Positions 22,014 to 34,705 of a stretch of DNA of 64,000 nt are shown one piece after another; position 1 is the first letter of the stretch, and each line of letters begins with the position of its first letter. The stretch lies in assembly GCA_018894105.1 (NCBI GenBank), contig CM032121.1:33522230-33586229 (forward strand), in the 5' to 3' direction. The DNA comes from Jacaranda mimosifolia (lineage: Eukaryota > Streptophyta > Magnoliopsida > Lamiales > Bignoniaceae). Under the pieces are notes generated by a model. The model did not search any database. It was not told the DNA's origin and saw only the letters and a list, made by a program, of their open reading frames with translations. The position numbers were made by a program, and so were the translations under genes.

Positions 22014-25000
22014 ATGGCGGAAGAAGCAGCGAATTCCTCCGCCCAAGGGACCGCTGCGGACCAAAACCTAGACTCTATCGAAGCGACAATGGAATCGGGC
22101 GTCGATGGGCGGAGCCTTGGGATCCACTTGCAACAACAACAGTAGCAACAATGCTGAAAGTTCTGTTGTAACTTCTGATGGTGACAGCCAGAAGTCGTTG
22201 GAGTACGCCGACGAGTTGATGGAGCGTGGCTCTGAAGCTGCCAAGGAGCGTGATTACACCGAAGCAACTGATTGCTATAGTCGTGCCCTAGAAATCAGGT
22301 GAGGTCTACTCATATATGTGCTTGGTGTTTTGATTTTTCTTTATTTGTGATTTTTTTCCTCTTGTAAAGGAGGCTTTTTATTTGGATAGCAATTTTATGC
22401 TTTTACTCTGCAATCGTTTAGCCAAGAGGCAAGAGGTGTTAAAACTCGGCCAAGACATTTTTTAAATGTTTTTTTGGGGGTTGTGGTTTATGCAAAGTGG
22501 ATTTCCTCGAAATTTTCTTTTAGCTTAGTCATTTGCTCGACATCAACATGCCTTTGTTCCTATATTGAAAATGATTGCAGTGATGTTCAACTGCCAGATC
22601 ATGATTCTCCTGTACTTTGCCCCTGTGATTTTTATATTTTTTTATTATGTATAATAAGCTGGAACCCCTTTCGGTGGCCAAGTTCTGAGATCTTTCTCCA
22701 ATTTACTGCAGAAGTTGAAGGTTGTGATTATGCCATTTTGAAGTTTAATGTTTTGTTATAGAAGTCTCAGTTTTTCGCTTGGTATTCTGAAGCTGAAAAC
22801 CTTCAAGTTATGGGAAGTATAGAATTATTGATATGCTGTAGACAAAGTTATGTGAAGAAACATGATGGTCTTCCTTAAGGTAGTTTTTCTTATAATTGAT
22901 CATGTGTTTGTTTTCACTTCATGTTATCTTTGATGCTGTTGGACCTTTTATACATGTTGTGGGTATATGCCAAATTATGTACTATATCTATGGCATTCTG
23001 ATATTTTGCTTGCCGGTTGTGAATCTTAGTCTTAGCTACCTTCTGTCTTAGGCTCTATGTAGTGTAGACAACCTATATTCCAGTCAGGAATAATGGGGGA
23101 CTCCAGGAAGAAGCTAACTGATGTAAAATTAAGAATTATTGACTGGTATTCATTTTTCCATCTAGTGTTTATTTTTCTTGCATTTACTAATTATTTAACA
23201 AAGATTTGGAAAAAAACAGATCATATATGGCTAGAATGAAAGTCGAGTTTCACTTCCCCCTTGTTAGGAAATTTCTCCCATATGTTTTTGCCCACTAAAA
23301 GATAACAAGAATAATTCTCAAGCTCCTTACAATCTAATGAAAGAATATAAGTGTTTGGTATCATTTTCTAATTTTCTTGCCAATTATGCTTCTTTGAGAG
23401 TATAAGAATTGTCAACACGTTGAACATTTTCTTTAATCTTTCATTACTTTTTACAACCTGAAATGTCTTTATGGTTTAACATTTGCTTTCATTTTTAAAT
23501 TAACTCTAGGGTCGCACATTCTGGTGAACTTGCTCCTGAGTGTGTCAATGCTTACAACAAATATGGATGTGCGCTGCTGTACAATGCTCAACAAGAGGCT
23601 GATCCATTGGCTTCTATGCCAAGAAAAGACTGTGTGTTTCAAGAAGATTCTAACAAAGATGGTTCTGTAAAGAATACTAAATCTTCTGTGGCCTTAGTAT
23701 CAAATGATGCAGAACAAAGTGGAAACATAAAATGTTCAGATGAAGCTCCAGATAACAGTTGGGTTTCTTGTCTCTAGGTGCTTTTATGATTTAAATGGTG
23801 ATTTCACAGATAGTGTTTAGTAAACCATATAATGAGTGTAGTACTTGTAGTCGATTACTCAGGTATGAGTGTGATTTGATCAATTATGAGATCTACCTTT
23901 GGAGACCTTAGTTTCCCACTTACAGTGGGGTGGATGACCTCTCCTTTCTCAGCTAGATTTTTATATAAATATTAAGTTATATCTTGACCTAAATCTACAT
24001 TATGTGAAGTTTGCTTGAAAAACATAAGGTTCTTCTCCTCATGGATTTGTTCTACTCTAAAGTTGGTGCTGAAGGGAAAGATGATGAAGGTGAAAATGAA
24101 AGTGACGATGAAGACCCGCTGATGATGATGAGGATGAATCTGACCTGGATTTGGCATGGAAGATGCTAGACATTGCACGGGCAATCGTCGAGAAGCACTC
24201 ACGTGAAACAATGGAAAAGGTTGATATATTGTCAGTTTTAGCTGAAGTAGCTCTGGGGAGAGGCCTGATTTTAATTTATTCTAACGATTGCTATTGTGCA
24301 ATGTATCTACAAAAAATGATTGTGCTGGCCTCTGCTCATATAGAAGTTTCTGCTTTGCCCAGAGGATGTTGAAACTTCCCTCAGCGACTACTTGAAAGCC
24401 CTGTCCATTTTGGAGTGCCTGGTTGAACCTGACAATCGGCTCATAGCTGAGCTGTATCCTTTGCAAAGTTCAAGCATTATATGAAAGTGATCTGTTGGTA
24501 ATTGAATGCACGCAAGCTAGGTCTGCCTCCAGGTCCTAAAACCATTTTTGGAGCTTATTTTGGATCAAAATGGCTTCCTTAATGGGAGAGTTCAGAAATT
24601 TTAGGGTATGCTTGTGTCTGGAAATTGGTTCTAAACCTGAGGAAGCTATTCTATATTGCAAAAAGGCTATTTCAGTTTGCAAGTCTAGAGTGCAGCGACT
24701 TATGAATGAACTAAATAACTTGTCAGGGCCAGCAGAAACACCTAATGCTTCTGATTCTAGCCAAACCGTTCAACTGTCTTCTGCTGCATCCCAGACAGGT
24801 GATCCTGTGGCAGGCAAAGAAGCAGAAATTGAAATACTGACTGGTCTGTGCGGTGAACTGGAAAAGAAGGTTAGAGTAACTTAGAGATCACTATAATAAA
24901 AGCTTGTATCACAGTGCATTAACTGTTATTAATTTCATTGCAGCTCGAAGATCTTCAACAGCTTGTCTCAAACCCAAAATCTGTTCTCCCAGATATCCTG

Positions 25001-25303
25001 GTGATGGTGTCTACAAAGGCTAGGGCTACTGACAAAAATGCTGTTTCAGTAGCAATGAGCTCCTCGCAAATGGGCACTGCCAGGACTGATGGAAATATGG
25101 ATTCTTCAACTGTTTCGACTGCTCATACAGCTGGCACTTCTGGAGTAACACCCCTGGGCAAAGTGGGAAGAGGAGTCAAGCGAGTGTCAATGAGCTCAGC
25201 CTCAGATTCTAGGCCAATGAAGAAGCCTTCGATTGATCAATCATCAAAAACAATGATGGGAGTGCCTCATGAAAGATTCTGTATGAAGGTCTCTGCAAAA
25301 TAA
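22014..25303 (+). CDS. NASP: NASP/Sim3-type histone chaperone homologue, two frameshifts
   Basis: Six exons can be read: 22014-22298, 23520-23757, 24063-24262, 24363-24453, 24596-24869 and 24944-25303. Exon 1 gives an N-terminal low-complexity part and the first TPR (SLEYADELMERGSEAAKERDY). Exon 2 continues the TPR (LAPECVNAYNKYGCALL). Exon 3 has the acidic stretch and LDLAWKMLDIARAIVE. Exons 4-5 have the SHNi-TPR block (SLSDYLKALSILE, RVCLCLEIGSKPEEAI). Exon 6 is the basic tail with VGRGVKRVSMS and PMKKPS, probably nuclear localisation. The family binds H3/H4. Exon 1 needs one base fewer in GGG at 22107-22109, and exon 3 one base more in CCC at 24115-24117, to stay in frame. The exon 2/3 junction is the least certain. 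The intron after exon 3 starts GC instead of GT. Either assembly errors or a young pseudogene. Confidence 0.78.
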
Positions 25304-25872
25304 ACTGTACCGACAGAAAAAAAATTGGGAATAACTAGACTATCTGAACAATTGTACCAATGTAGATAGATGATGCTGTTGATTGTCTGCTTAAATAGTT
25401 ACAAATGCAGGATTGCTATCTCTTTTAAATGTGCACAAGAGTAGAAGTATTACTAGTTATCATTAAGAATCAGCGAAAAAGAGCCTTATCTACTGAAAAT
25501 TTAACTTTCCATTATAAAGCTAGTAGCTTAAGGTCCCCACCAAATTTCACTAGAAACTTGATCTGAGACTTGAGGCTTGAATTCTTCGCAGTAGTCTTGC
25601 TTGCCCTCTATTTGAAGCATCCTTTGGGGTTCAAGTGATTTCAACCTTCCTTTCATGATCAACTAAAATGATCCTAACTATTATATACGCAAATACTAAA
25701 TGCAGGATGCGAATATCAAAAATGGGTTAGAATCTGGTTGGTCAAGAGTTTTTTATCAACCTTATGGACTATCAACCTCCAACCTTGAAAAGGGTTCAGG
25801 AGGTAGGGATGATACTGAATTGTTTGAGTTTTGAGTTTATTAAGGAAGGAAGTATAAACATTCGAACGGAGT
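25304..25872. other. 3' flank of NASP
   Basis: Presumed 3' UTR and spacer; no gene supported. Confidence 0.4.
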
Positions 25873-26062
25873 AAAGATGCAACAATTAAATATGAGTAGG
25901 TATAATTCTTATTAGAAAATTGAGTGAGGATCTACCAATAACCAATATTTAAGAAATTGGATCGGACAAAGATATAATAATTAAATATGAGTAGGAATAA
26001 TTCTTACTAGAAAATTGAGTGAGGATCTACCAATAACCAATGTTTAAGAAACTGGATCGGAC
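25873..26062. repeat. 95 bp tandem duplication overlapping a MITE end
   Basis: 25873-25967 and 25968-26062 are two direct copies differing at only a few positions. Each copy ends with the first 25 bases of the MITE terminal repeat (CAATRTTTAAGAAAYTGGATCGGAC), so the duplication joined flank and transposon end. Confidence 0.9.
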
Positions 26063-26741
26063 TGGCCAGTCGAATCGGTTCAATTGGGAACCAGCAAAGG
26101 TTTCGGTCCGGTTTGATGATTAAAATCAGTTCAAACCGGTGCAAATCGGTGTAACCAAAAAAAAAAAAATGGTTGAACAGGTGAATCAGTTTTTATTTTA
26201 AACCGATTAATATTTAATTAAATAAAAAATTAAAATTAAAGAGGTCAAACTTCTTTACTTTTTTTTTTTCTCCCTTTCATTTTCTCATTCAAATTCTCCC
26301 CAAACATGAAATTTTAAACTCAAATTCGAGAACTAAGCTTCAAGAAAATTGAAGATTTGTGTATCTTGGCTTTGTTGCTTATTGTAATATTGGTCTTAAT
26401 TTATGTTTTGAAACTTTTATGTTATTTGAGTTATTATTTATTGTTCTTGTAAGTTGTAATAGATTCTATAAAAATATTTTCTTGGAAAGACTTACTTTAC
26501 TTCATGATTTCATATTTTAAATTAATGTATGGATATTAGTGTGGAGTAGAGTTTGTAGAAAGTTTAATATATACTAGGCAATTTTTATTTTTTTCCTTAT
26601 ATATATTTGCATTTTTTTATATATTTATATAATATCAAATATAATTATGACGTCACACCCGTTGAACGAGTGGTTAAACCGATTGAACTTGTAACCATTA
26701 AGGCCACCGGTTCAGTCACCGGTCCGATTTGTCAAATATTG
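26038..26741. mobile_element. hAT-like MITE
   Basis: Left end CAATGTTTAAGAAACTGGATC and right end read in reverse CAATATTTGACAAATCGGACC form inverted repeats. The subterminal regions are rich in ACCGGT/GGTTC motifs. Flanks CCAATAAC (26030-26037) and CCAATAAT (26742-26749) make an 8 bp target duplication with one mismatch, the hAT size. No transposase inside. Confidence 0.75.
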
Positions 26742-26749
26742 CCAATAAT

Positions 26750-28820
26750 TATGAACTTATCCAATAATGCTTGAACTCATAAAAAAATAAAAATAAAATA
26801 AAATAAGGATCAGCTATATTATATGAATTGTTGAGATATAAACGGGCATGCTCATATGCGTTTATAGTCCTAACTTACCAACACGAACAAGATTGAATTT
26901 AGTTTTTAACCCACTCTAGCAATTGTAACTTCACAATATGAATTGAAAATAAAGGTTCTAGAAACCTACCTTTGTAATTCTTGGATTGAGCCATATTATG
27001 TTATCCATAAAAACAGGGTATGTATTGTTCTATAATCATGACATAGTAAAATCAGTGATATATGTTATTTTGATAAAATTGATTTCATAATAATCTTTTT
27101 TCAAGATTTTGCTCGACGTTGATTGGATATAAACCACATTCATTTTTCGAATTTTAAGTCAACTGGTACTATTATTTTGGAGTTCAAGAATTCCTCAAGA
27201 CGGCATTGTGAGTAAAGGAAGACCATCTGGGGGCCAGTATGTTTCAACATCCTAAATTACTCGATTGCGAATGCATATCCCACCTCGAACTAGACCATTT
27301 TTTTTGGTTGGGTGGTTTGATGTATTGGTTTGATGAAATGGACATGTTGCTCCTGCATATGAAAATACGCTTGCGTTTTTATCATTAGGTCAGATTGGTT
27401 AATTTTGTACCCTATATATAATTGAAATGCGGGACGTTTATTAAGAATATATGGTTTGACCCTCTCACGCTACTAGGACTGTATGATAGAATTATTGTAA
27501 ATATCTCATTATAGACAAAAAGAAAAGAAAGGAAAAAAAGATGACTTGCTATCATTATAAATATCCCATTAAATCGGACGATCACTTTGGATTCTCTATT
27601 CCATCTTCTATCCAACTTGCTGTATTTATGTCAAGTATACCTAATTTTCAATCAATTATTTTTATAAGGAAATATTTAATACATATGTTATATATTCATG
27701 AAATAAAATAGGAGATGGAATAGAGATATTAAAGTTTAGAAATGACCATTTTTTTTTGTATTTTCTATTATTTTTATTTTACAACGTCACACCTGTGGCT
27801 GTACCACTAGTCAAATCTATAACAAGTAAGACTGTTGATTTTGTCCCCAATTCAATTTTTAAAACATTGCAAAGACGAGCAACCCATGTTTTTTGGAAGT
27901 CTAGTGACTTGAACCTTTTATTCTGTTCTTTATAATAGAATTCATAATTCAAATTTTTGTACAAGAGGTATTTTATGTGGGATCCGTTTTTGAGCGTAAG
28001 AAATATTTGTAGTTGTAACTAGGATAGAACTTTGAGTGATTAAACAAACCAAGAGAAACGGGTGTTGTGAGATTGAAATTTAAAATTAGTGAATCTCTGT
28101 ACTCAGTAAATTTGATTCATATTAAATTCATTTCTCTTTGCATTATTGATGTAGGGTATCAATTAAAATTGAACCACATGAAATCTTTTTGTGATTTTTT
28201 TTTTTTATGCTCAATTCATTTAACTCGTATTTCTACATCTATCAGTCAAATTGTGACATAACAAAACCATATTACATTTTTTGATAATGTATTTGTCTCT
28301 TCAATGGAATAGAAAGAATTAGAATTGAAAATGGCGAATAGATAAGGCTACAACATTCTAAGTAGGGATAATGCGATGATTGGGTAACTAACGGTGAAAG
28401 AGAGGTATCTTTCAACAATTACATTTTAGAAAAGAGGGTACACAGTTAGTTGGGCATGTTGATATTTTTAACAAATATTTCTGATGCGCTACAGTTCATA
28501 AACTTTCATGTGATGATCAAATGATGGACCTTTTCCCCAACTACTCTTGGTTTCATCTTGCCTGGATTTGCCTTTCCACAAATGTTCTTTCTTGATCACT
28601 AGATCAAGGGCTTGGATTTTCTTGCAAATATTTTCTGTGATTATTAATGATCAGACAGTCCAAATGGAAACAAACGCCTGCAAACAAACAAGAAAGCCAG
28701 TTAGAATCTAGAAACCCTTTTTAATTTGCATAGGGCAGCTAATCTTGGGGTTGTGGGCTAACAAGAAAAGAATTTGTTATTCTCAAAGCTAGGCAATGAA
28801 ATTCTTCGATGATTTTGATG
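26750..28820. other. AT-rich intergenic region
   Basis: No gene, RNA or clear transposon end recognised. Confidence 0.5.
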
Positions 28821-28831
28821 TAATGGGATCC

Positions 28832-28885
28832 TATATAAACAGAAACCTCAAACCCATGTGTGGTACGAGAAATTACAGAAATTAA
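28832..28885 (+). promoter_or_regulatory. TATA box and short upstream ORF
   Basis: TATATAA at 28832-28838 stands 91 bases before the start codon at 28923. An upstream ATG at 28856 opens a nine-codon reading frame that stops at 28885; whether it is in the mRNA depends on the transcription start, expected near 28860. Confidence 0.5.
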
Positions 28886-28922
28886 TTTATCGGATCAAAA
28901 TCGACTAAAGTTGGAATTAAGA

Positions 28923-29135
28923 ATGTGCTACAGGGTGGAGTGCAAGAAATGTGGGAAGTACTCGTGGGGAGGGTGTGGAAAGCACTTGAATGGTCTGTAT
29001 GAAAATATTGAAAAAGGGAAGCACTGCATGTGCAAATCTTGGCCTGGGGTTATTATCCCATCTGAAAATCAGGTCTCTGCAGGATCCTCATCTTCAACCA
29101 CCCAAGGTATATTTATATATATGTTGTACGTATAA
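28923..29135 (+). CDS. Small cysteine-rich, probable zinc-binding protein
   Basis: From the ATG at 28923 the unspliced reading frame gives 70 residues. The N-terminal 45 are dense in metal-ligand residues: VECKKCGKYSWGGCGKHL followed by KGKHCMCKSWPGV. This gives Cys-X2-Cys, a further Cys and His, and a His-Cys-X-Cys cluster. I believe small plant proteins with the same CGKYSWGGCGKH core exist, but I know no function. The following part is low-complexity Ser/Thr. A good 5' splice site (CAAG/GTATAT) at about 29106 suggests that exon 1 ends there and that the last residues shown are intron read-through; I could not find the next exon. TATA box 91 bases upstream supports this start. No signal peptide or membrane segment. 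Confidence 0.65.
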   Translation: MCYRVECKKCGKYSWGGCGKHLNGLYENIEKGKHCMCKSWPGVIIPSENQVSAGSSSSTTQGIFIYMLYV

Positions 29136-32100
29136 CATATACAAAAGTTATGTGTAGAAAAGTGTTGCCTGCAGTCTTGGTATTTTGTGTGTGTGAACCT
29201 CACGCATTAGGATGTGAACATTTTGTTATGGGATTGAGTGTTGGATATTATAAGTAAGTATATCAGACCATAGGGTTGGGCATGAACTAATCACTTTGTA
29301 TCATAGTTTTGTTGACTTACCCGTATATATTCCTAAATACATTTAGTGATTTAATTTAAATTGCTTAGGTCTCTTACAAACGGAGAGATTTCGGTTAGAT
29401 ATAAATTGAATTCATATGAGAGTCATGATATTTGATTTTGTCTTGTATCGTGGATTTGAAGAATATAAAATTTACATATAATTAAATTTCAATCCTCAGG
29501 GACGTATGTGTTCTAACAAGAATAAAACTCTCTATCAATGAGTACCAGATAAATAATACCTCAACCCGACTGAGTCTTCATGTTGTGGCAACAAATTTAA
29601 CTATCATAATTAATGTCATATATAGGTGGTAGTGTGTCTTTTCTTGATCATCTCAACTGAGAACTATAATGATGTCTGATTTTGTACTATATCAAGGAGT
29701 CGGCCGACACGGTATATACTTGCACATAAGTACCTATTGAGGTGTCGCCTTTTTGTTAGGATAAAACTCTTGACAATGCATGTTTGTAAAATAATATTTT
29801 GACGTAATTAATTTTCTTATACTTGATGAGGGATCTAATTATAAAAGTGTGATATATATATATATATAACAATATGTTACCTAAAAATAAAAGGTAAAAC
29901 ATAATGTAATGGACAATCTTCGAGTGTAGTGTAATTCCAAAATAGTGTAGCTCTTATCTTGATAGGACCACAGAGAGTAAGGTGGAAATCAATGAATCTT
30001 CAACCTACAATGTGTGAAGTTGCTTAAATTTGACTATCTGATGAATTGAAGTTGAAGCAATCAATATTTGACATGAGTCAGGAAATTAAGTTCATGCTTC
30101 CCCTAATTGATTATTGGAATCAGATTCTCCAATCATTTATTGGCATATATCAAATTGGTTGGCCAACTAATATCTGCTTTTTTCATTTTGGATGTTTGGT
30201 AATTATTGAGTATAATATCTATTTTTGGAGTGTACAAACACCAAATAATTCAAGATTTTTTGATTCATGCATGAACTCATAATTTGGTTGAGTATATACC
30301 ATCACATTAATTTCATGAGGTACACTTTCTTCTTAGTTTTTTTCTTTTCTTTTATGTGTAGTAGGTGTTGTTGAATTATAAATGAATGGAGCTGAGTTAA
30401 AATATTTCTAGAAAATTTGTTTGAACTTTTATTGAGTTTAAATTTTATTTGAATTTAGTTTGATTGTTAATTGAATTGAGTACTAATAAGTCGAGCATGA
30501 GTTTTTTAAGCTTTATTAACTTAGTATCTTTATATATACTTTTTCATTTTTACTACTAATTAAGTTGAGCTCAAGTTGAATTTTAAATTTTACTGAATAA
30601 AAAATATGTTTAAATTTAATTTATTAACTTCTCATGAGCTTAAATTAATTTTTGACAATAGATTTTGAGTAATTTATATTTATTTTTGAATCCTACAACT
30701 GTATGTGCATCATTAACTGGTGGCCCGAAAATAATGTTGCAACCAATCAACTATTTGATACATAATGCCGTTACAATATTAAACCTGCAAGAAAATGACA
30801 TGACCATGGTACGAAAAATCTCAACCAAATTGCCTACACAGGACGAAATAATGACGCAGAAGAAGCCAAATTTGGACAATAATCAAACAAAACTCATTGT
30901 CAATAAGTGCAAATTTTATTGTTATTTTAGCAAGAAATAATTTGCTCAATTTTGTAATAACTTATGCCATTATTATTTTTTGTTTTTTATTTTATTTTAT
31001 TTTTGCAGAAAATCCTATGTCTTGAAGATGCCATTAGCCCAATAGTCATATGGGCCCAACCATATATAAATAAAGGAGACAGTGCCTTCACAAATTTCAC
31101 ACTAGCTTTATTATTACGTTCCAGTTACGCTATTGTATTTTTATTTTTTCTCTAAGTTTGATTAGAAATTTAAAAATGTGCACTAGATGGGGTGTGCAAA
31201 TTGAGGTCAACTACCATTGACCAGCCAATCTTCAAAGTGTGTGGAAATATTTAAATTAAATAAATATTACAGCAGTTATATTTTTCTTTTTTTTCCCCTT
31301 TTTCTTTGTTACCTCGTACGGAGTGCCTTAATTTTGTTTAACCTTCAAATAATCACGGGGTTTGTGTTCTTTTTGGACTATCTTGTTCTGATCTATGTGC
31401 TCTCTTCTTTTCAGCCCACTGTTTACCCCTACTCTTTACCGTTAAACATTTATTAATTGCCTAGTAATTACCACTCAGACACAAACATTTAGCAGTGTTG
31501 GAGGTTATTACCTAGCATGATTAGGGGTGTGATTAGGATGTTTAGTAATTACAAATTATTATTAGCAAGTGGGGAGCAATTTCTATTTACCCCCATGAGA
31601 CAACCTTGACTCGTGTTTCTCGCCCATGCCCATGTTCTTTCAATTTTTCTTGTATCAACGTTGGTACATGTTGTTTATTTAAAACATATGATTAAACTTG
31701 AAGTTAATTGCATATTATGCGTCATGTGATATAATTGAAAATGGAAAAATAGTGTATTATTGGGTAAATCCTGGTGTATTTTTTTATTATTATATTAAAT
31801 TATATGGAATATGAGTCTGACACATTATTTTACATATGAGAATGATGTTATTTGAAAATACTTTTTTTTGTCAAAAAAAGTCGAATGATAGCATTACTAC
31901 CATGCGAATAACTTCAAAATAAATTAATCTTAATCTTTATGTATTTTGTGACTACTGTTGGACGCTGTTATAGCTGTACTCTTTAAAAACAAAGTTATAA
32001 TAAGAAATTGGGGCAATTCAAATATCTTACAATGTTGGACACCACTTTTGATGTATCATTGTACCCGAATTAAATATAAAAATAGAAGATGAAATGCATT

Positions 32101-32319
32101 TGTAAAGAAAAAATCTAAAATTAAATAATGAAATAGAGGATAAAATACAATTTTGAAATAAGTAATCTCTTACAAAAAGTCCATTATACTCTCAGGGAAT
32201 AATGTACTTTATGATGAATGCAACTTTCACCAAGTGAAATCAAATTAACAGTATTCGATGCGTTGATATGACAAAAACTAACCTTTTATTTAAATTAGTA
32301 ATTTTGGCATTTTTATATG
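29136..32319. other. AT-rich intergenic region
   Basis: No supported gene. Contains a short (TA)n run near 29857 and the decayed repetitive block at 30360-30680 with scattered GAGCTC/GAGCTT motifs, probably an old transposon. A CATATATAAATAAAGG TATA-like motif at 31061 has no coding frame behind it. Confidence 0.45.
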
Positions 32320-33000
32320 AATATTAAGATTTTTATAGTATAAAATAAATAAAAAATATTAACTTATTATTAATGTAATATTATTTTTTTTAATAGTTTG
32401 AACACATTTATTTAAATCTTTACATAAATAAAAAAGTGAAAAAATATACGATAGAAAAGAATAGTGGGGTATAAAGTGGGTGTGATGTAAATAGTAGTTA
32501 TTGTATAAATTGTATTTATGTGGATAAAAAATAAAAATAGATGACATTTTAGACATATCATTCAACACACCAAAAGGGGATATATACATTACTATACTAA
32601 TAGTATATTTTAGAAATTCTAGCACACGCATGGCACACCGCACACTACAGTACAGGCTTGTGCTAAAATTTTTATAGGATAAAATAAATAAATATATTAA
32701 TTTTTCTACATAATATTACAGTTTTTTTAATAATTTCAATATTTTTAATTAAATTTTTAAATAAATAAAAAGAAAAAAGTTTTAATAAAATGTTAATAGT
32801 GGGAGTCTCGAGTAGCAATAGTATATTGTGAATGACAGTAGTTACTCTATGCATAAATTATATTTATGAATTATGAGATCTAGAAAATAAAAAAGATTTA
32901 GAAGATAATAATGAGAACAATTTTAAAAAGAATATTCAAAAATATACTAAAAGAAAATTGATGTTTTATTAAAAAATATAGATAGTTAGCACACGTCAAG
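32320..33000. repeat. Two adjacent copies of a GTGTGCTAAA...TAGCACAC MITE
   Basis: 32320-32625 and about 32652-32995 share a backbone: TTTTTATAGnATAAAATAAATA near the start, a T-rich run, AAATAAATAAAAAG, an AATAGTGGG block, TAGTTATT/TAGTTACT, AAATTNTATTTATG, and TAGCACACG at the right end. The right copy begins TTGTGCTAAAATTTTTATAGG. The arms of each unit are inverted (GTGCTAAAAT / TAGCACAC), as in MITEs. Related ends occur near 33550, 48745 and 49020. Confidence 0.6.
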
Positions 33001-33807
33001 ATAAGACATTTTAGTAGTATGTTGTATTATTTCTCACATAACTGGTGTATTTATTCTGAGCACTTTAATTTATTCAGTGACCATCTATTTTTGAATTATT
33101 ATTGATTTGAGTGTAGAAAAATTTCGTTAGTCGGATTATTTATATTACCCATGTATTGTAATTATTACAAACTCTTACTTATTGAGTTGACATGAGGACA
33201 ATCAATTTGACCCGCTTGGATTGATTCACTCTCATGCAGTATAAAAGAATACTTCCGCCCTCAAATGGTTGAGATGCTAAACAATGCAACTCATCTTACA
33301 TATTGGCAAATGGCATGCCACAAAATCAAGCGAATAATTTATTTAAAATATTTTTTTATTTTTTATAAGTACAACTCATAATTATAACTTATGCATCAAC
33401 TATTATTTACAGTCTACTACTTTGATATTATTATTTTATCATAACTTTTGGTTTTTATAATTTATCCCAAAATTTAAATGAATACATTAAAATTATTTTA
33501 AAAAGTTAATATTATACAGAAAAATAAATAAATACTATTTTATTTTATATGATAAATTTTAGCACACACATAGAATTAACACAATAAATAAACAAAAGCG
33601 AAATATAATTTACAAACAAAAAGGGGTTACAGATTCTTCCACCGTATGGAACAAGTCAGAAAATATTCCCATGTTCTCCAGGTGAATGCTGATAAATCCA
33701 TTCACCAACAGACAAATGGTCAGCTAAAAATTAAAAAGTAAAATATCGAGCCTATCATTATTTCACTCAATTTTTTGTGCCCCTTTTTCTAATTATGATT
33801 GGACGAC
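33001..33807. other. AT-rich intergenic region with one more AGCACAC end
   Basis: 33360-33565 resembles the reverse of the repeat family at 32.3-33.0 kb and ends TTTTAGCACACACA. No gene. Confidence 0.45.
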
Positions 33808-34705
33808 AGGATTGTAAATGAATATTAAAAAAATTATTTACTATTTACATTCGTATATGTTTATACAAAATATGAAAAATATTATTTGCATTCATTTAAA
33901 ATGGACATTATCTGTATTCAAGTAGATATTAAATCATAAACGGATACGAATACGATAAATGCATATCATATATTCCATTTAATATTTGTTCTAGATATAT
34001 ATTTATTGAACACATCTATTTACATATTTGGTTTTTGTAAATTAATTGTATTAATTATTCGTATCTGATAAATTATATTTAAAAAATACTGTATATAGTC
34101 TGTTATTATACATAATATATTATTTATATTTTTCAATACAAATCTCATAATCCATATATTTACATATATAAATTATAATTGAAAAACTGAAAATAATAAT
34201 AAACTTAAAAAATTATAGTAATATCGAGGAAATTTTGAAAAATGAAGTTAACCAATAAAAATTATTATTGGTTGACTCTATAATTAATATACTTAAATAT
34301 TATTATTAATATTAATTAGTGCTAATAATTAATAATAAAATTAATTATTAATTAAAAATTACGCTATTTGTTTGATAGCTTTCTTTTTAATGAAATTATA
34401 TAGTTTCTTTTATTAATTAAAAAATATGCTTTTGTTATAGGTTAATGGATTCATCATTGAATATGAATATCCAAAAAGTAATATTTGAATTCTAATATTG
34501 GTAATTTTAATCGAATATGGGTGTATCTCATAATTATAATCGAATACAGATATATCCGAATTCGATCAATATTCAATAAATACAAATTTGGATATTATTG
34601 CATAAATACCTGTCAAATCCATATTCGCATCTGAATATAAAAAATTAATCAAATATAAATATAAAAAAGTACATCTAATTTATTTAATATTTATTTACAC
34701 CCCTA
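33808..34705. mobile_element. Decayed hAT-like non-autonomous element
   Basis: The left end CAGGATTGTAAATGAATATT and the right end read in reverse TAGGGGTGTAAATAAATATT are similar for about 28 bases. The interior has repeated ATATCCGAATTCG-like motifs common in plant hAT derivatives. No target duplication found, no coding. Confidence 0.45.

Noticed and set aside
22474..22761. 95-codon open frame
   Set aside because: Lies inside intron 1 of NASP and lacks any family signature.
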